Below are positions 34,308 through 41,843 of a stretch of 64,000 nt of DNA, in pieces; within the stretch, counting starts at the first letter, position 1; each line of letters begins with the position of its first letter. The notes below the pieces were generated by a model. The model was not told where the DNA came from and did not search any database. It saw only the letters and a list, made by a program, of their open reading frames with translations. This DNA is from Bradyrhizobium tropiciagri (GTDB taxonomy: Bacteria > Pseudomonadota > Alphaproteobacteria > Rhizobiales > Xanthobacteraceae): the NCBI RefSeq assembly GCF_001189845.1, contig NZ_LFLZ01000026.1, positions 51,894 to 115,893 of the forward strand, read 5' to 3'. The translations under genes were made by a program, and so were the position numbers.

Positions 34308-36599
34308 TCAGCCATTGACGCGCTCGACCCGTGCGACGACGGCCTTGGCGCGCAACTGCGCAATGATAGCGCTGAGATGCTTGAGGTCATAGACCTCAAG
34401 GTCGATGGTCAGCTCCGTGAAATCGGGCGATTGGCGCGACATGTGGATGTTGTCGATATTGCCGTCGTGCTCTGCGATCACGGTCGCGATCTGGGCAAGG
34501 CTGCCGGGCTCGTTGACATTGTGGACCAGAATGCGCGCCGGAAAGCGCTGCGGCATGGTCTCGTCGATATCCCAGCGCACGTCGAGCCAGCGCTCAGGCT
34601 CCTCCTCGAAATCCTTCAGCGCCGGCGCCTGGATCGGATAGATCGTGATCCCCTCGCCCGGCGTGACGATGCCGACGATGCGGTCACCCGGCACCGCGCC
34701 GCCATTCGGCGCGAACTTCACCGGCAGGTCGGAATTGATGCCGCGCACCGGGATCACCGAGGTGGCGCGGGCCGGATGCGGCGGGTTCTGCGTCTTGAGC
34801 TTCGCGGTGAGGCTCTTCTTGGCGCCGTAGCGCACCAGTCGCTCTTCCTTGTAGTCGGGATACATCGCACGCGCGACGTCGGAGGCCTTGATCTCGCCGC
34901 GCCCGACCGAGGCCATCACCTCCTCGATCGAGGTGCGCGCGAGCCGCGGCAACGCGCCCTTCAGCTTGTCGTCGGCATATTCGATCTTGGCGCGGGCAAA
35001 CAGGCGGTCGACGATGCGGCGGCCGAGGCCAGCATACTGGTCGCGCACCGCATCGCGGGTGGCACGCCGGATCGCGGCGCGCGCCTTGCCGGTTCGGGCA
35101 AGCGCCTCCCAGGCCGACGGCGGCGCCGACTGCGCCTTCGAGGTCAGCACCTCGACCTCGTCGCCGTTTTGCAGCTCGGACGACAGCGGCGCGAACTTGC
35201 CGTTGATCTTGCAGCCGACCGCGCTGTTGCCGACGCCGGTGTGCACGGCATAGGCGAAATCGATCACGTTGGCGTTGCGCGGCAGCGCGATCAATTTGCC
35301 CTTCGGCGTGAAGCAGAACACCTGGTCGTGGAACAGCTCGAGCTTGGTATGCTCGAGGAATTCCTCCGGATTGGAGCTTTCCGAGAGGATGCCGATGGTG
35401 TGGCGCAGCCAGGCGAAGGCGTTGGACTCGTGCTTCAGCCGCTCATGCGGCGAGCCTGCCCCCTCCTTGTAGAAGGCATGCGCGGCGATGCCGAACTCGG
35501 CGATCTGGTTCATCTCCTCGGTGCGGATCTGCAGCTCGACGCGCTGCTTGCCCGGACCGATCACCGTGGTGTGGATCGACCGGTAGTCGTTCTGCTTCGG
35601 GGTCGAGATGTAGTCCTTGAAGCGGCCCGGCACGACCGGCCAGGTGGTGTGGACGATGCCGAGCGCGCGGTAGCAGGCGCCGACATCGTCGAGGATGACG
35701 CGGAAGCCGTAGATGTCGGACAGTTGCTCGAAGCCGACCGACTTGCGCTCCATCTTGGTCCAGATCGAAAACGGCTGCTTGCGGCGGCCGAACACCCGCG
35801 CCGTGATGCCGTTCTTCTGCAGGTTCTTGGAGAGCTGGGTTTCGATTTCGCCGATCAAATTGCGGTTGCGCTCGGCCAGTGAATCGAGCCGCTGCTTGAC
35901 CACCGCATAGGCCTCGGGATCGAGCACGAAGAACGACAGGTCCTCCAGTTCCCCGCGCATCTCCTGCATACCCATGCGGCCGGCCAGCGGCGCATAGATA
36001 TCCAGCGTCTCCTCGGCGATGCGGCGGCGCGAGGCCGGCGGCACGAATTCCAGCGTGCGCATGTTGTGCAGGCGATCGGCGAGCTTGATCAGCAGCACCC
36101 GGACATCGTCGGCGATCGCAAGCAGCAGCTTGCGCAGATTCTCGGCCTGCTTGGCCTCGCGCGACACCAGTTCCAGCCGTTTCAACTTGGTCAGGCCCTC
36201 GACCAGCGCGCCGATCTCGTGGCCGAACACATGGTCGATCTCGGCCCGCGTCGCCTCGGTGTCCTCGATCGTGTCGTGCAGCAGTGCCGCCACGATCGTG
36301 GCGTCGTCGAGCTTGAGATTGGTGAGGATCGCGGCGACCTCGAGCGGGTGCGAGAAATAGGGATCGCCGGAGGCACGCGTCTGCGTGCCGTGCGCCTTCA
36401 TGGCGTAGACATAGGCGCGGTTGAGCAGGTCCTCGTTGGTGTCGGGGTTATAGGAACGGACGCGTTCGACGAGGTCATATTGTCGCATCATGCGCGTCCG
36501 CGGCTTGACCGGCCTCTCCGCCGCGGACGACGCCGGCGCCACCGCGACCGTTTCGGTTGCAGCCTGCATCTGGATGGAACTGCGGCGTCGATACGCCAT
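34308..36599 (-). CDS. rsh: Bifunctional (p)ppGpp synthetase/hydrolase Rsh
   Basis: 763 residues. The N-terminal HD hydrolase domain (about 60-220) includes HPLEVAAILTNLKLDDATIV, ALLHDTIEDTEAT and LADRLHNMRTLEFVP. The synthetase domain follows (about 260-380: KPFSIWTKMERK-type QPFSIWTKMERKSVGFEQLS, IYGFRVILDD). Then come a TGS domain (VFCFTPKGKLIALPRNANVI, about 415-475) and a C-terminal ACT domain (about 690-760). It is the single long Rsh enzyme usual in rhizobia, controlling the stringent response. It stands downstream of rpoZ, the same gene order as in E. coli (rpoZ-spoT). Confidence 0.96.
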   Translation of the reverse strand: MAYRRRSSIQMQAATETVAVAPASSAAERPVKPRTRMMRQYDLVERVRSYNPDTNEDLLNRAYVYAMKAHGTQTRASGDPYFSHPLEVAAILTNLKLDDATIVAALLHDTIEDTEATRAEIDHVFGHEIGALVEGLTKLKRLELVSREAKQAENLRKLLLAIADDVRVLLIKLADRLHNMRTLEFVPPASRRRIAEETLDIYAPLAGRMGMQEMRGELEDLSFFVLDPEAYAVVKQRLDSLAERNRNLIGEIETQLSKNLQKNGITARVFGRRKQPFSIWTKMERKSVGFEQLSDIYGFRVILDDVGACYRALGIVHTTWPVVPGRFKDYISTPKQNDYRSIHTTVIGPGKQRVELQIRTEEMNQIAEFGIAAHAFYKEGAGSPHERLKHESNAFAWLRHTIGILSESSNPEEFLEHTKLELFHDQVFCFTPKGKLIALPRNANVIDFAYAVHTGVGNSAVGCKINGKFAPLSSELQNGDEVEVLTSKAQSAPPSAWEALARTGKARAAIRRATRDAVRDQYAGLGRRIVDRLFARAKIEYADDKLKGALPRLARTSIEEVMASVGRGEIKASDVARAMYPDYKEERLVRYGAKKSLTAKLKTQNPPHPARATSVIPVRGINSDLPVKFAPNGGAVPGDRIVGIVTPGEGITIYPIQAPALKDFEEEPERWLDVRWDIDETMPQRFPARILVHNVNEPGSLAQIATVIAEHDGNIDNIHMSRQSPDFTELTIDLEVYDLKHLSAIIAQLRAKAVVARVERVNG

Positions 36600-36752
36600 G
36601 AACTCGCTGCCTCTCGCGCGGGACCCTAACGTCCCTTCTTCCTCAATCTAGTGCGCTTTCGAACGAAGCTGCACCCCGCACGGGCCCTGGAACCATTCAA
36701 TTTCCCGCGCCCGCATAGGACGCACCGTAACAGCAAAATTGTCAACAAAAGC

Positions 36753-36780
36753 AAAGGCCCGGAGCAATGTCCGGGCCTTT
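36753..36780 (-). terminator. Bidirectional hairpin terminator after rpoZ
   Basis: AAAGGCCCGGA (36753-36763) pairs with TCCGGGCCTTT (36770-36780). The A/T flanks give a T-rich tail on both strands (plus strand TTTTTC). It lies 37 bases after the rpoZ stop and before the rsh promoter. Confidence 0.85.
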
Positions 36781-36817
36781 TTCAAATCGGTTCGAAACCG
36801 GGAGCTGAAGGACGAGC

Positions 36818-37210
36818 TTACTCGTCTTCCTCGGGCTGCTCTTCCGGGGGCGCGAGGCCCTCGAGGCCCTTCAGCAGTTCTTCCTCGGTCATGCGCTCGA
36901 CCGCGACCTCGGTGTCGTCGGCGTCGACGCTGGCACCAGCGGAACCGATCAGCGGCACAGTGTCCGGCTCGGGCTCGTCCACCTCGACGAACTTCTGCAG
37001 GGAGTGTACCAGTTCCTCCTTCAGATCTTCGGGCGAGATCGTCGAATCGGCGATCTCGCGCAGCGACACGACCGGGTTCTTGTCATTGTCGCGATCAACC
37101 GTGAGTTGCGATCCCGACGAGATCATCCGGGCGCGATGCGCAGCCAACAGGACGAGGTCGAAACGATTGTCGACCTTATCAATGCAATCTTCGACGGTGA
37201 CGCGAGCCAT
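36818..37210 (-). CDS. rpoZ: RNA polymerase omega subunit
   Basis: 130 residues. The conserved N-terminus MARVTVEDCIDKVDNRFDLV and LLAAHRARMISSGSQLTV bind the beta-prime C-terminus. The tail (about 85-130) is strongly acidic, ending EEQPEEDE, as is common in alphaproteobacteria. Omega helps assemble RNA polymerase and mediates part of the ppGpp response, fitting its position before rsh. Confidence 0.96.
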   Translation of the reverse strand: MARVTVEDCIDKVDNRFDLVLLAAHRARMISSGSQLTVDRDNDKNPVVSLREIADSTISPEDLKEELVHSLQKFVEVDEPEPDTVPLIGSAGASVDADDTEVAVERMTEEELLKGLEGLAPPEEQPEEDE

Positions 37211-37570
37211 CTCGAGGCGCTCCGTGGTAAAAGGGACCGAACATGTAGGTTATGAGGGTTAGTTATAGGGCTAGCCCCCGCTTCGCAAGGTAAAATTTGT
37301 GATTTGCCTTCCCAACAGGCTCTGATAACCCGGTCTGCCGGGGCCAGAAGGGCCGGAGCGTCTGACGACATGGCTAGGTTGCTGTCCCAGACAAGTAAAT
37401 CTCTTCATTGCAATGTCAAAGGTCTAGGCTTTTTGCCCTCGCCTCACCATAATTGCGGTGGTGACTGTCGTGGGGAAAGATTCACTGAACTTTAGGCAGC
37501 AACGCCGGAAATTGCGCGCGGTTGATCACCGCCGCGCTAAGAACACTAACAACCACGCGAGAACACTTTG
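37211..37570. other. Intergenic region between rpoZ and the NYN gene
   Basis: 360 bases between divergent genes holding both promoters. No coding frame with a ribosome binding site was found, and no tRNA-like or tmRNA T-loop sequence. GGGGCCAGAAGGGCCGG near 37340 is the only short GC repeat. Confidence 0.5.
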
Positions 37571-38212
37571 ATGTCGTCACCTGTTTCCAACAAGATCGCG
37601 CTCTTCATCGACGGAGCGAATCTTTACGCCACCGCAAAAACGCTGGGCTTCGACATCGACTACAAGCGCCTTCTGAAGGAATTCCAGAGTCGCGGCACGC
37701 TGCTTCGCGCGTTCTACTACACGGCGATCATCGAGGATCAGGAGTATTCGTCGATCCGTCCGCTGATCGATTGGCTCGACTACAACGGCTACACCGTCGT
37801 CACCAAGGCGACCAAGGAATTCATCGACGCCAGCGGCCGCCGCAAGGTGAAGGGCAACATGGACATCGAGCTCGCGGTCGATGCCATGGAACTTGCCGAG
37901 CACATCGACCAGATGATTCTGTTTTCCGGCGACGGTGACTTCCGCTCGCTGGTCGAGGCCGTGCAGCGCCGCGGCGTTCGCGTCACCGTCATCTCCACCA
38001 TTGCCAGCCAGCCGCCGATGATCGCCGACGAGCTGCGCCGCCAGGCCGACGTCTTCACCGACCTCGTCGAGCTGCAATCCAAGCTTGGCCGCGATCCGTC
38101 GGAACGCCCGGCCCCGCGCGAACCCCGCGAACCGCGTCATCACTCCCCGCAGTTCCTGCAGCGCGCGACCACCATGGCCCCACGGGGAGCCGATGACGAT
38201 TTCGACGAGTAG
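37571..38212 (+). CDS. NYN-domain protein (LabA/DUF88 family)
   Basis: 213 residues from the ATG at 37571. The PIN-like NYN fold (about 8-165) shows the acidic site residues in IALFIDGANLYATAK, KGNMDIELAVDAMELAEHID and ILFSGDGDFRSLVEAVQRRG. Proteins of this family are predicted or shown ribonucleases. The C-terminal 40 residues are Pro/Arg-rich and end DDDFDE. It overlaps the downstream uracil-DNA glycosylase by 20 bases, so both are co-transcribed. Confidence 0.92.
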   Translation: MSSPVSNKIALFIDGANLYATAKTLGFDIDYKRLLKEFQSRGTLLRAFYYTAIIEDQEYSSIRPLIDWLDYNGYTVVTKATKEFIDASGRRKVKGNMDIELAVDAMELAEHIDQMILFSGDGDFRSLVEAVQRRGVRVTVISTIASQPPMIADELRRQADVFTDLVELQSKLGRDPSERPAPREPREPRHHSPQFLQRATTMAPRGADDDFDE

Positions 38213-38852
38213 CCTCGTCGCCGCATCTCAGCGTCCCGACAGCAACTGTCAGCTCTGCGTCAGGCTGGCCGACTTTCGCGCAGAGGCGCGCAAACTCCAC
38301 CCGGACTGGTTCAACTCGCCGGTGGAATCCTTCGGCGACCCGAATGCGCGGCTGTTGATCGTCGGGCTCGCGCCGGGCATGCAGGGCGCCAACCGCACCG
38401 GCCGGCCCTTCACCGGCGACTATGCCGGTGACCTGCTCTACGCCACCCTGCTCGAATATGGCTTTGCCAGCGGCGTCTACCAGGCGCGGCCGGACGACGG
38501 CATGACGCTGGTCGACAGCCGGATCAGCAACGCGGTGCGCTGCGTGCCGCCGCAGAACAAGCCGCTGTCGGCCGAGATCAACACCTGCCGGCAGTTCCTC
38601 AGCGCCACCATCGCTGCGATGCCGAAGGTACGGGCCATCGTGCTGCTCGGGCGCATCGCCCACGAATCAACCCTGAAAGCATTGGGGGTTCGTCTGGCCG
38701 CAGCGCCGTTTGTGCATGGCGCCGTGCATAGCGTCGGCAAGTACAAGCTCTACGACAGCTACCATTGCTCGCGCTACAACACGAACACCGGTGTGCTGAC
38801 GACCGAGATGTTCCGCAAGGTCTTCGCGACGGTGCGCAAGGAACTGGGCTAG
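38193..38852 (+). CDS. Uracil-DNA glycosylase, Fe-S type (family 5-like)
   Basis: 219 residues from the ATG at 38193 inside the end of the NYN gene. Cluster cysteines appear in NCQLCVRLADF, NAVRCVPPQNKP and INTCRQFL. The active-site block GLAPGMQGANRTGRPFTGDY and the C-terminal DSYHCSRYNTNTGVLT fit the family 5 (UdgB) subgroup, which removes uracil, hypoxanthine and related damaged bases. Compared with the usual HPSRQNTNTG the motif here is HCSRYNTNTG, a small difference. Confidence 0.88.
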   Translation: MTISTSSLVAASQRPDSNCQLCVRLADFRAEARKLHPDWFNSPVESFGDPNARLLIVGLAPGMQGANRTGRPFTGDYAGDLLYATLLEYGFASGVYQARPDDGMTLVDSRISNAVRCVPPQNKPLSAEINTCRQFLSATIAAMPKVRAIVLLGRIAHESTLKALGVRLAAAPFVHGAVHSVGKYKLYDSYHCSRYNTNTGVLTTEMFRKVFATVRKELG

Positions 38853-39052
38853 CGCCCTTTCCGGTATCCGCTTTGCGAACCGCTATCCGAAGCCCGCAAA
38901 CGCCATGGGACACCCGCCAACTTCGGAATAATAGAAAATATTCCTGAGTTGCCCGACGTGTCAAGTTGCCTGGTCGAATGCCGGCCGCCGCCGGCTCCTT
39001 TGCATGGGGTTGTTTTCGATATCTTGGCAGTCCCCTGCGACGGCTGCGCTAG

Positions 39053-39633
39053 CTAGTCGTTGCGCGGATTGTCCTTCAGCCATTCCAGCACATCGCCCGC
39101 GTTCCGGTCAGGCGGGAACACCGGATAGAACACGTGCGTGATGCGCGCATCGTCGATCACAAGCGCCAGCCGCTTGATCAGCGTCAGGCCTGCGACCGAC
39201 ATCGTCGCAATCTCAGCGTGTGCGTCAGTTCCAGAGCTTCGTCCGACAGCACCGGGAACGGCAGGTGCAGGCGCGACGCCATCTCGGTCTGGTAGGCATT
39301 GCTTTGCGTCGACAGCCCGAACACTTCTGCGGCGCCGGCCGCCTTCAGCTCGGCGAACAGGTCGCGGAAGGCGCAGGTCTGCGGCGTACAGCCGCGGGCG
39401 CCGGGGATCATGTCCCAATCGTCGACCAGCCCAATCTTGCCGGGCTCGCCGGTTCGCGGATAGGCAAACACCACGGTGCGGCCCTTGAGCGCCGACAGCG
39501 TCACGGACGTGTCGTTGGTGGCCCGCAAGGTCACCGGCGGGATCGTCATGCCAGTCAGGTGCGCCGCGCCGCCATCATCGGTGGGCGCCGGGATCTTGCT
39601 CCAGTCGACGTCGGTGAGGCTGCTCTGGCTCAT
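39053..39633 (-). pseudogene. Peroxiredoxin, interrupted by a 1-base deletion
   Basis: Starts MSQSSLTDVDWSKIPAPTDD at 39633, with thioredoxin-fold AhpC/PrxQ-like features: VVFAYPRTGEPG, then GARGCTPQTCAFRDLFAELK with two cysteines four residues apart, and VFGLSTQSNAYQTEMASRLH. The frame derails after ELTHTLRL near 39206. One added base (TTGCGACG to TTGCCGACG on the coding strand) gives LPTMSVAGLTLIKRLALVID and VFYPVFPPDRNAGDVLEWLK, 193 residues in all. The enzyme would reduce peroxides using the cysteine pair. Confidence 0.87.
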
Positions 39634-39675
39634 CGGCCCATCTCCCATCCGCCGTCATCGCAAAATGACGGCGCG

Positions 39676-40149
39676 CTATCCCCGCGCCCGCATCAGGCGG
39701 CCCTTTTCGCGGCTCCAGTCGCGCTTCTTCTCACTCTCGCGCTTGTCGTGCAGCTTCTTGCCCTTGGCAACCGCGAGCAGCAGTTTGGCACGGCCGCGCT
39801 CGTTGAAGTACAGTTTTAGTGGAATGAGCGTCATGCCCTCGCGGTCGACCGCGCCGAGCAGCTTGTTGATCTGCTTGCGATGCAACAGCAGTTTTCGCGG
39901 CCGCTTCGGCTCGTGGTTGAAGCGGTTGGCCTGCAGATATTCAGGGATGTTGGCGTTGATCAGCCACAGCTCGCCGTTCTTGGAATCCGCATAGGATTCC
40001 GCGATCGTGCTCTTGCCGCTGCGAATTGACTTCACCTCGGTGCCGGTCAGCGAAATGCCGGCCTCGATGGTGTCCTCGATTGCGTAGTTGAAGCGGGCCT
40101 TTCGGTTTTCGGCGACAACCTTGATCGGGCGTTCGTTCTTCTCGGCCAC
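39676..40149 (-). CDS. smpB: SsrA-binding protein SmpB
   Basis: 157 residues, family length. Conserved blocks: VVAENRKARFNYAIEDTIEA, GISLTGTEVKSIRSGKSTIA, RPRKLLLHRKQINKLLGAVD and the basic tail KKRDWSREKGRLMRARG. It binds tmRNA for ribosome rescue. It begins one base before the mscL stop region on the same strand (dapA-mscL-smpB). The tmRNA gene itself is not in the window. Confidence 0.97.
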   Translation of the reverse strand: MAEKNERPIKVVAENRKARFNYAIEDTIEAGISLTGTEVKSIRSGKSTIAESYADSKNGELWLINANIPEYLQANRFNHEPKRPRKLLLHRKQINKLLGAVDREGMTLIPLKLYFNERGRAKLLLAVAKGKKLHDKRESEKKRDWSREKGRLMRARG

Positions 40150-40150
40150 T

Positions 40151-40564
40151 TTAGCTCTTCTTGAGGAGGTCGCGGATTTCCGTCAGCAGCACGACTTCGT
40201 CGGACGGCTTCGGCGGCTCGGCCGGTTTGGCCTCATCCTTGCGCTTGAACTGGCTCATCAGGCGGATCACGATGAACAGCACGAAGGCGACGATGACGAA
40301 ATTCACGATCAGCGTGATGAAATTGCCGTAAGCCAGCACCGCTCCCTGCTTCTTGGCATCGGCCAGATTGGTGGCAGTCACGTTCTTGGCAAGCGGGATG
40401 AAGTAATTGGAGAAGTCGAGGCCGCCAATCATGCCGACGATGGGCATGATGATGTCGCCGACCAGCGAGGTGACGATCGCGCCGAAGGCCGCGCCGATGA
40501 TGACGGCGACGGCGAGGTCGACGACATTGCCCTTCATGGCGAAATCGCGGAATTCCTTCAGCAT
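40151..40564 (-). CDS. mscL: Large-conductance mechanosensitive channel
   Basis: 137 residues from the ATG at 40564 (MLKEFRDFAMKGNVVDLAVA), with AAGGGG seven bases upstream; an ATG two codons earlier is nearly as good. Two membrane helices: VAVIIGAAFGAIVTSLVGDI and FITLIVNFVIVAFVLFIVIR. The cytoplasmic C-terminal bundle is KPSDEVVLLTEIRDLLKKS. It opens under hypo-osmotic stress to release solutes. It sits between dapA and smpB. Confidence 0.96.
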   Translation of the reverse strand: MLKEFRDFAMKGNVVDLAVAVIIGAAFGAIVTSLVGDIIMPIVGMIGGLDFSNYFIPLAKNVTATNLADAKKQGAVLAYGNFITLIVNFVIVAFVLFIVIRLMSQFKRKDEAKPAEPPKPSDEVVLLTEIRDLLKKS

Positions 40565-40624
40565 TCCCATCCCCTTCTGCTCGACACTGCGCACGGCATT
40601 ATTCACGGCAGTACAGGCCCCGGT

Positions 40625-41515
40625 TCAGTTGATCAGGCCGGCATGCACCATGGCGCTGCGGACGGCCTGGCGGGTGGATTCAGCAACCGGTACCATCGGC
40701 AGACGCAGCTTCTCGTCGAGCTTGCCGAGCAGCGACATCGCATATTTCACCGGCGCCGGATTGCTCTCGATGAACAGGTTGGTATGCAGCGGCATCAGCT
40801 TGTCGTGGATCTTGAGCGCGGTGGCGACGTCGCCCTTCTGCCAGGCGGTCTGGAACTCGGAGCACAGCCGCGGCGCGACGTTCGAGGTCACCGAAATGCA
40901 GCCATGGCCGCCATGCGCCATGTAGCCGATGATGGTCGCGTCCTCGCCGGACAGCTGGTTGAAGTCCTCGCCCATCGCGGCGCGCTGCTGCGAGACCCGC
41001 ACCATGCTGGCGGTCGCGTCCTTGACGCCGGCGATGTTCTTCAGCTCGAACAGCCGCTTCATGGTGTCGACCGACATGTCGATCACCGAGCGCGGCGGAA
41101 TGTTGTAGATGATGATCGGAATGCCGATCGCATCGTTGATCGCCTTGAAGTGCTGATACATGCCTTCCTGGGTCGGCTTGTTGTAGTACGGGGTCACGAT
41201 CAGCACCGCGTTGGCGCCGGCCTTCTCGGCGTGCTCGGCGAGCTCGATCGCCTCCTTGGTCGAATTCGAGCCGGCGCCGGCGATCACCGGCACCCGGCCC
41301 TTGGCTTCCTCGATGCACCACTCGACCACCCGCTTGTGCTCATCATGGCTCAGCGTCGGGCTCTCACCGGTCGTGCCGACCGGCACCAGGCCGTGCGTGC
41401 CCTCGGCGATCTGCCAGTTCACGAGGCCGCGGAACGCCGCCTCATCGACCGAGCCGTTTTTGAAGGGCGTCACCAAGGCAGTGAATGATCCCCGGAATTT
41501 TGTCTTGGCTGCCAT
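40625..41515 (-). CDS. dapA: 4-hydroxy-tetrahydrodipicolinate synthase
   Basis: 296 residues. TIM-barrel aldolase signatures: GLVPVGTTGESPTLSHDEH, VIAGAGSNSTKEAIELAEHA, the Tyr in IIYNIPPRSVID and the Schiff-base Lys in IAGVKDATASMVRVSQQ. It joins pyruvate and aspartate semialdehyde in the lysine/meso-diaminopimelate pathway. Divergent from the lytic transglycosylase gene, so two peptidoglycan-related genes share this promoter region. Confidence 0.96.
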   Translation of the reverse strand: MAAKTKFRGSFTALVTPFKNGSVDEAAFRGLVNWQIAEGTHGLVPVGTTGESPTLSHDEHKRVVEWCIEEAKGRVPVIAGAGSNSTKEAIELAEHAEKAGANAVLIVTPYYNKPTQEGMYQHFKAINDAIGIPIIIYNIPPRSVIDMSVDTMKRLFELKNIAGVKDATASMVRVSQQRAAMGEDFNQLSGEDATIIGYMAHGGHGCISVTSNVAPRLCSEFQTAWQKGDVATALKIHDKLMPLHTNLFIESNPAPVKYAMSLLGKLDEKLRLPMVPVAESTRQAVRSAMVHAGLIN

Positions 41516-41843
41516 GGACTTCCTCCAAACGCTTCAGGCTAAAGGCTAGGTCGACGGACCCTTGTTGTTGTCGTGCTTTACGTCCGTGCAACCGGCACCC
41601 GGTTGATGCGAAACGCCATGAAAGGCAATTCATATCGGGTCTGGCCGACAGGCGAAAGGGCCGTACCGTACCTATTCCCAACGGTAATCTGCGGCGCGCG
41701 AAACCGCTTCCAGCCGCGATTTTGCCTTTGTGCTGGCGCAAACAGCCGCACCGGCAGGCTTCTTAGTATTTTGTCTACGTTTTCAATCAAATAAGAACCC
41801 ATGGCCCAAACGACCAGATGATTCGGGGCCGCAGAGGACTTCT
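41516..41843. other. Intergenic region between dapA and the lytic transglycosylase
   Basis: 328 bases holding two divergent promoters. An open frame extends into it from the transglycosylase but has no signal-peptide-compatible start before 41844. No hairpin or small gene is evident. Confidence 0.5.

Noticed and set aside
37211..37570. Possible two-piece tmRNA near rpoZ
   Set aside because: No tRNA-like T arm (GGTTCGAATCC) and no tag-peptide codons were found.
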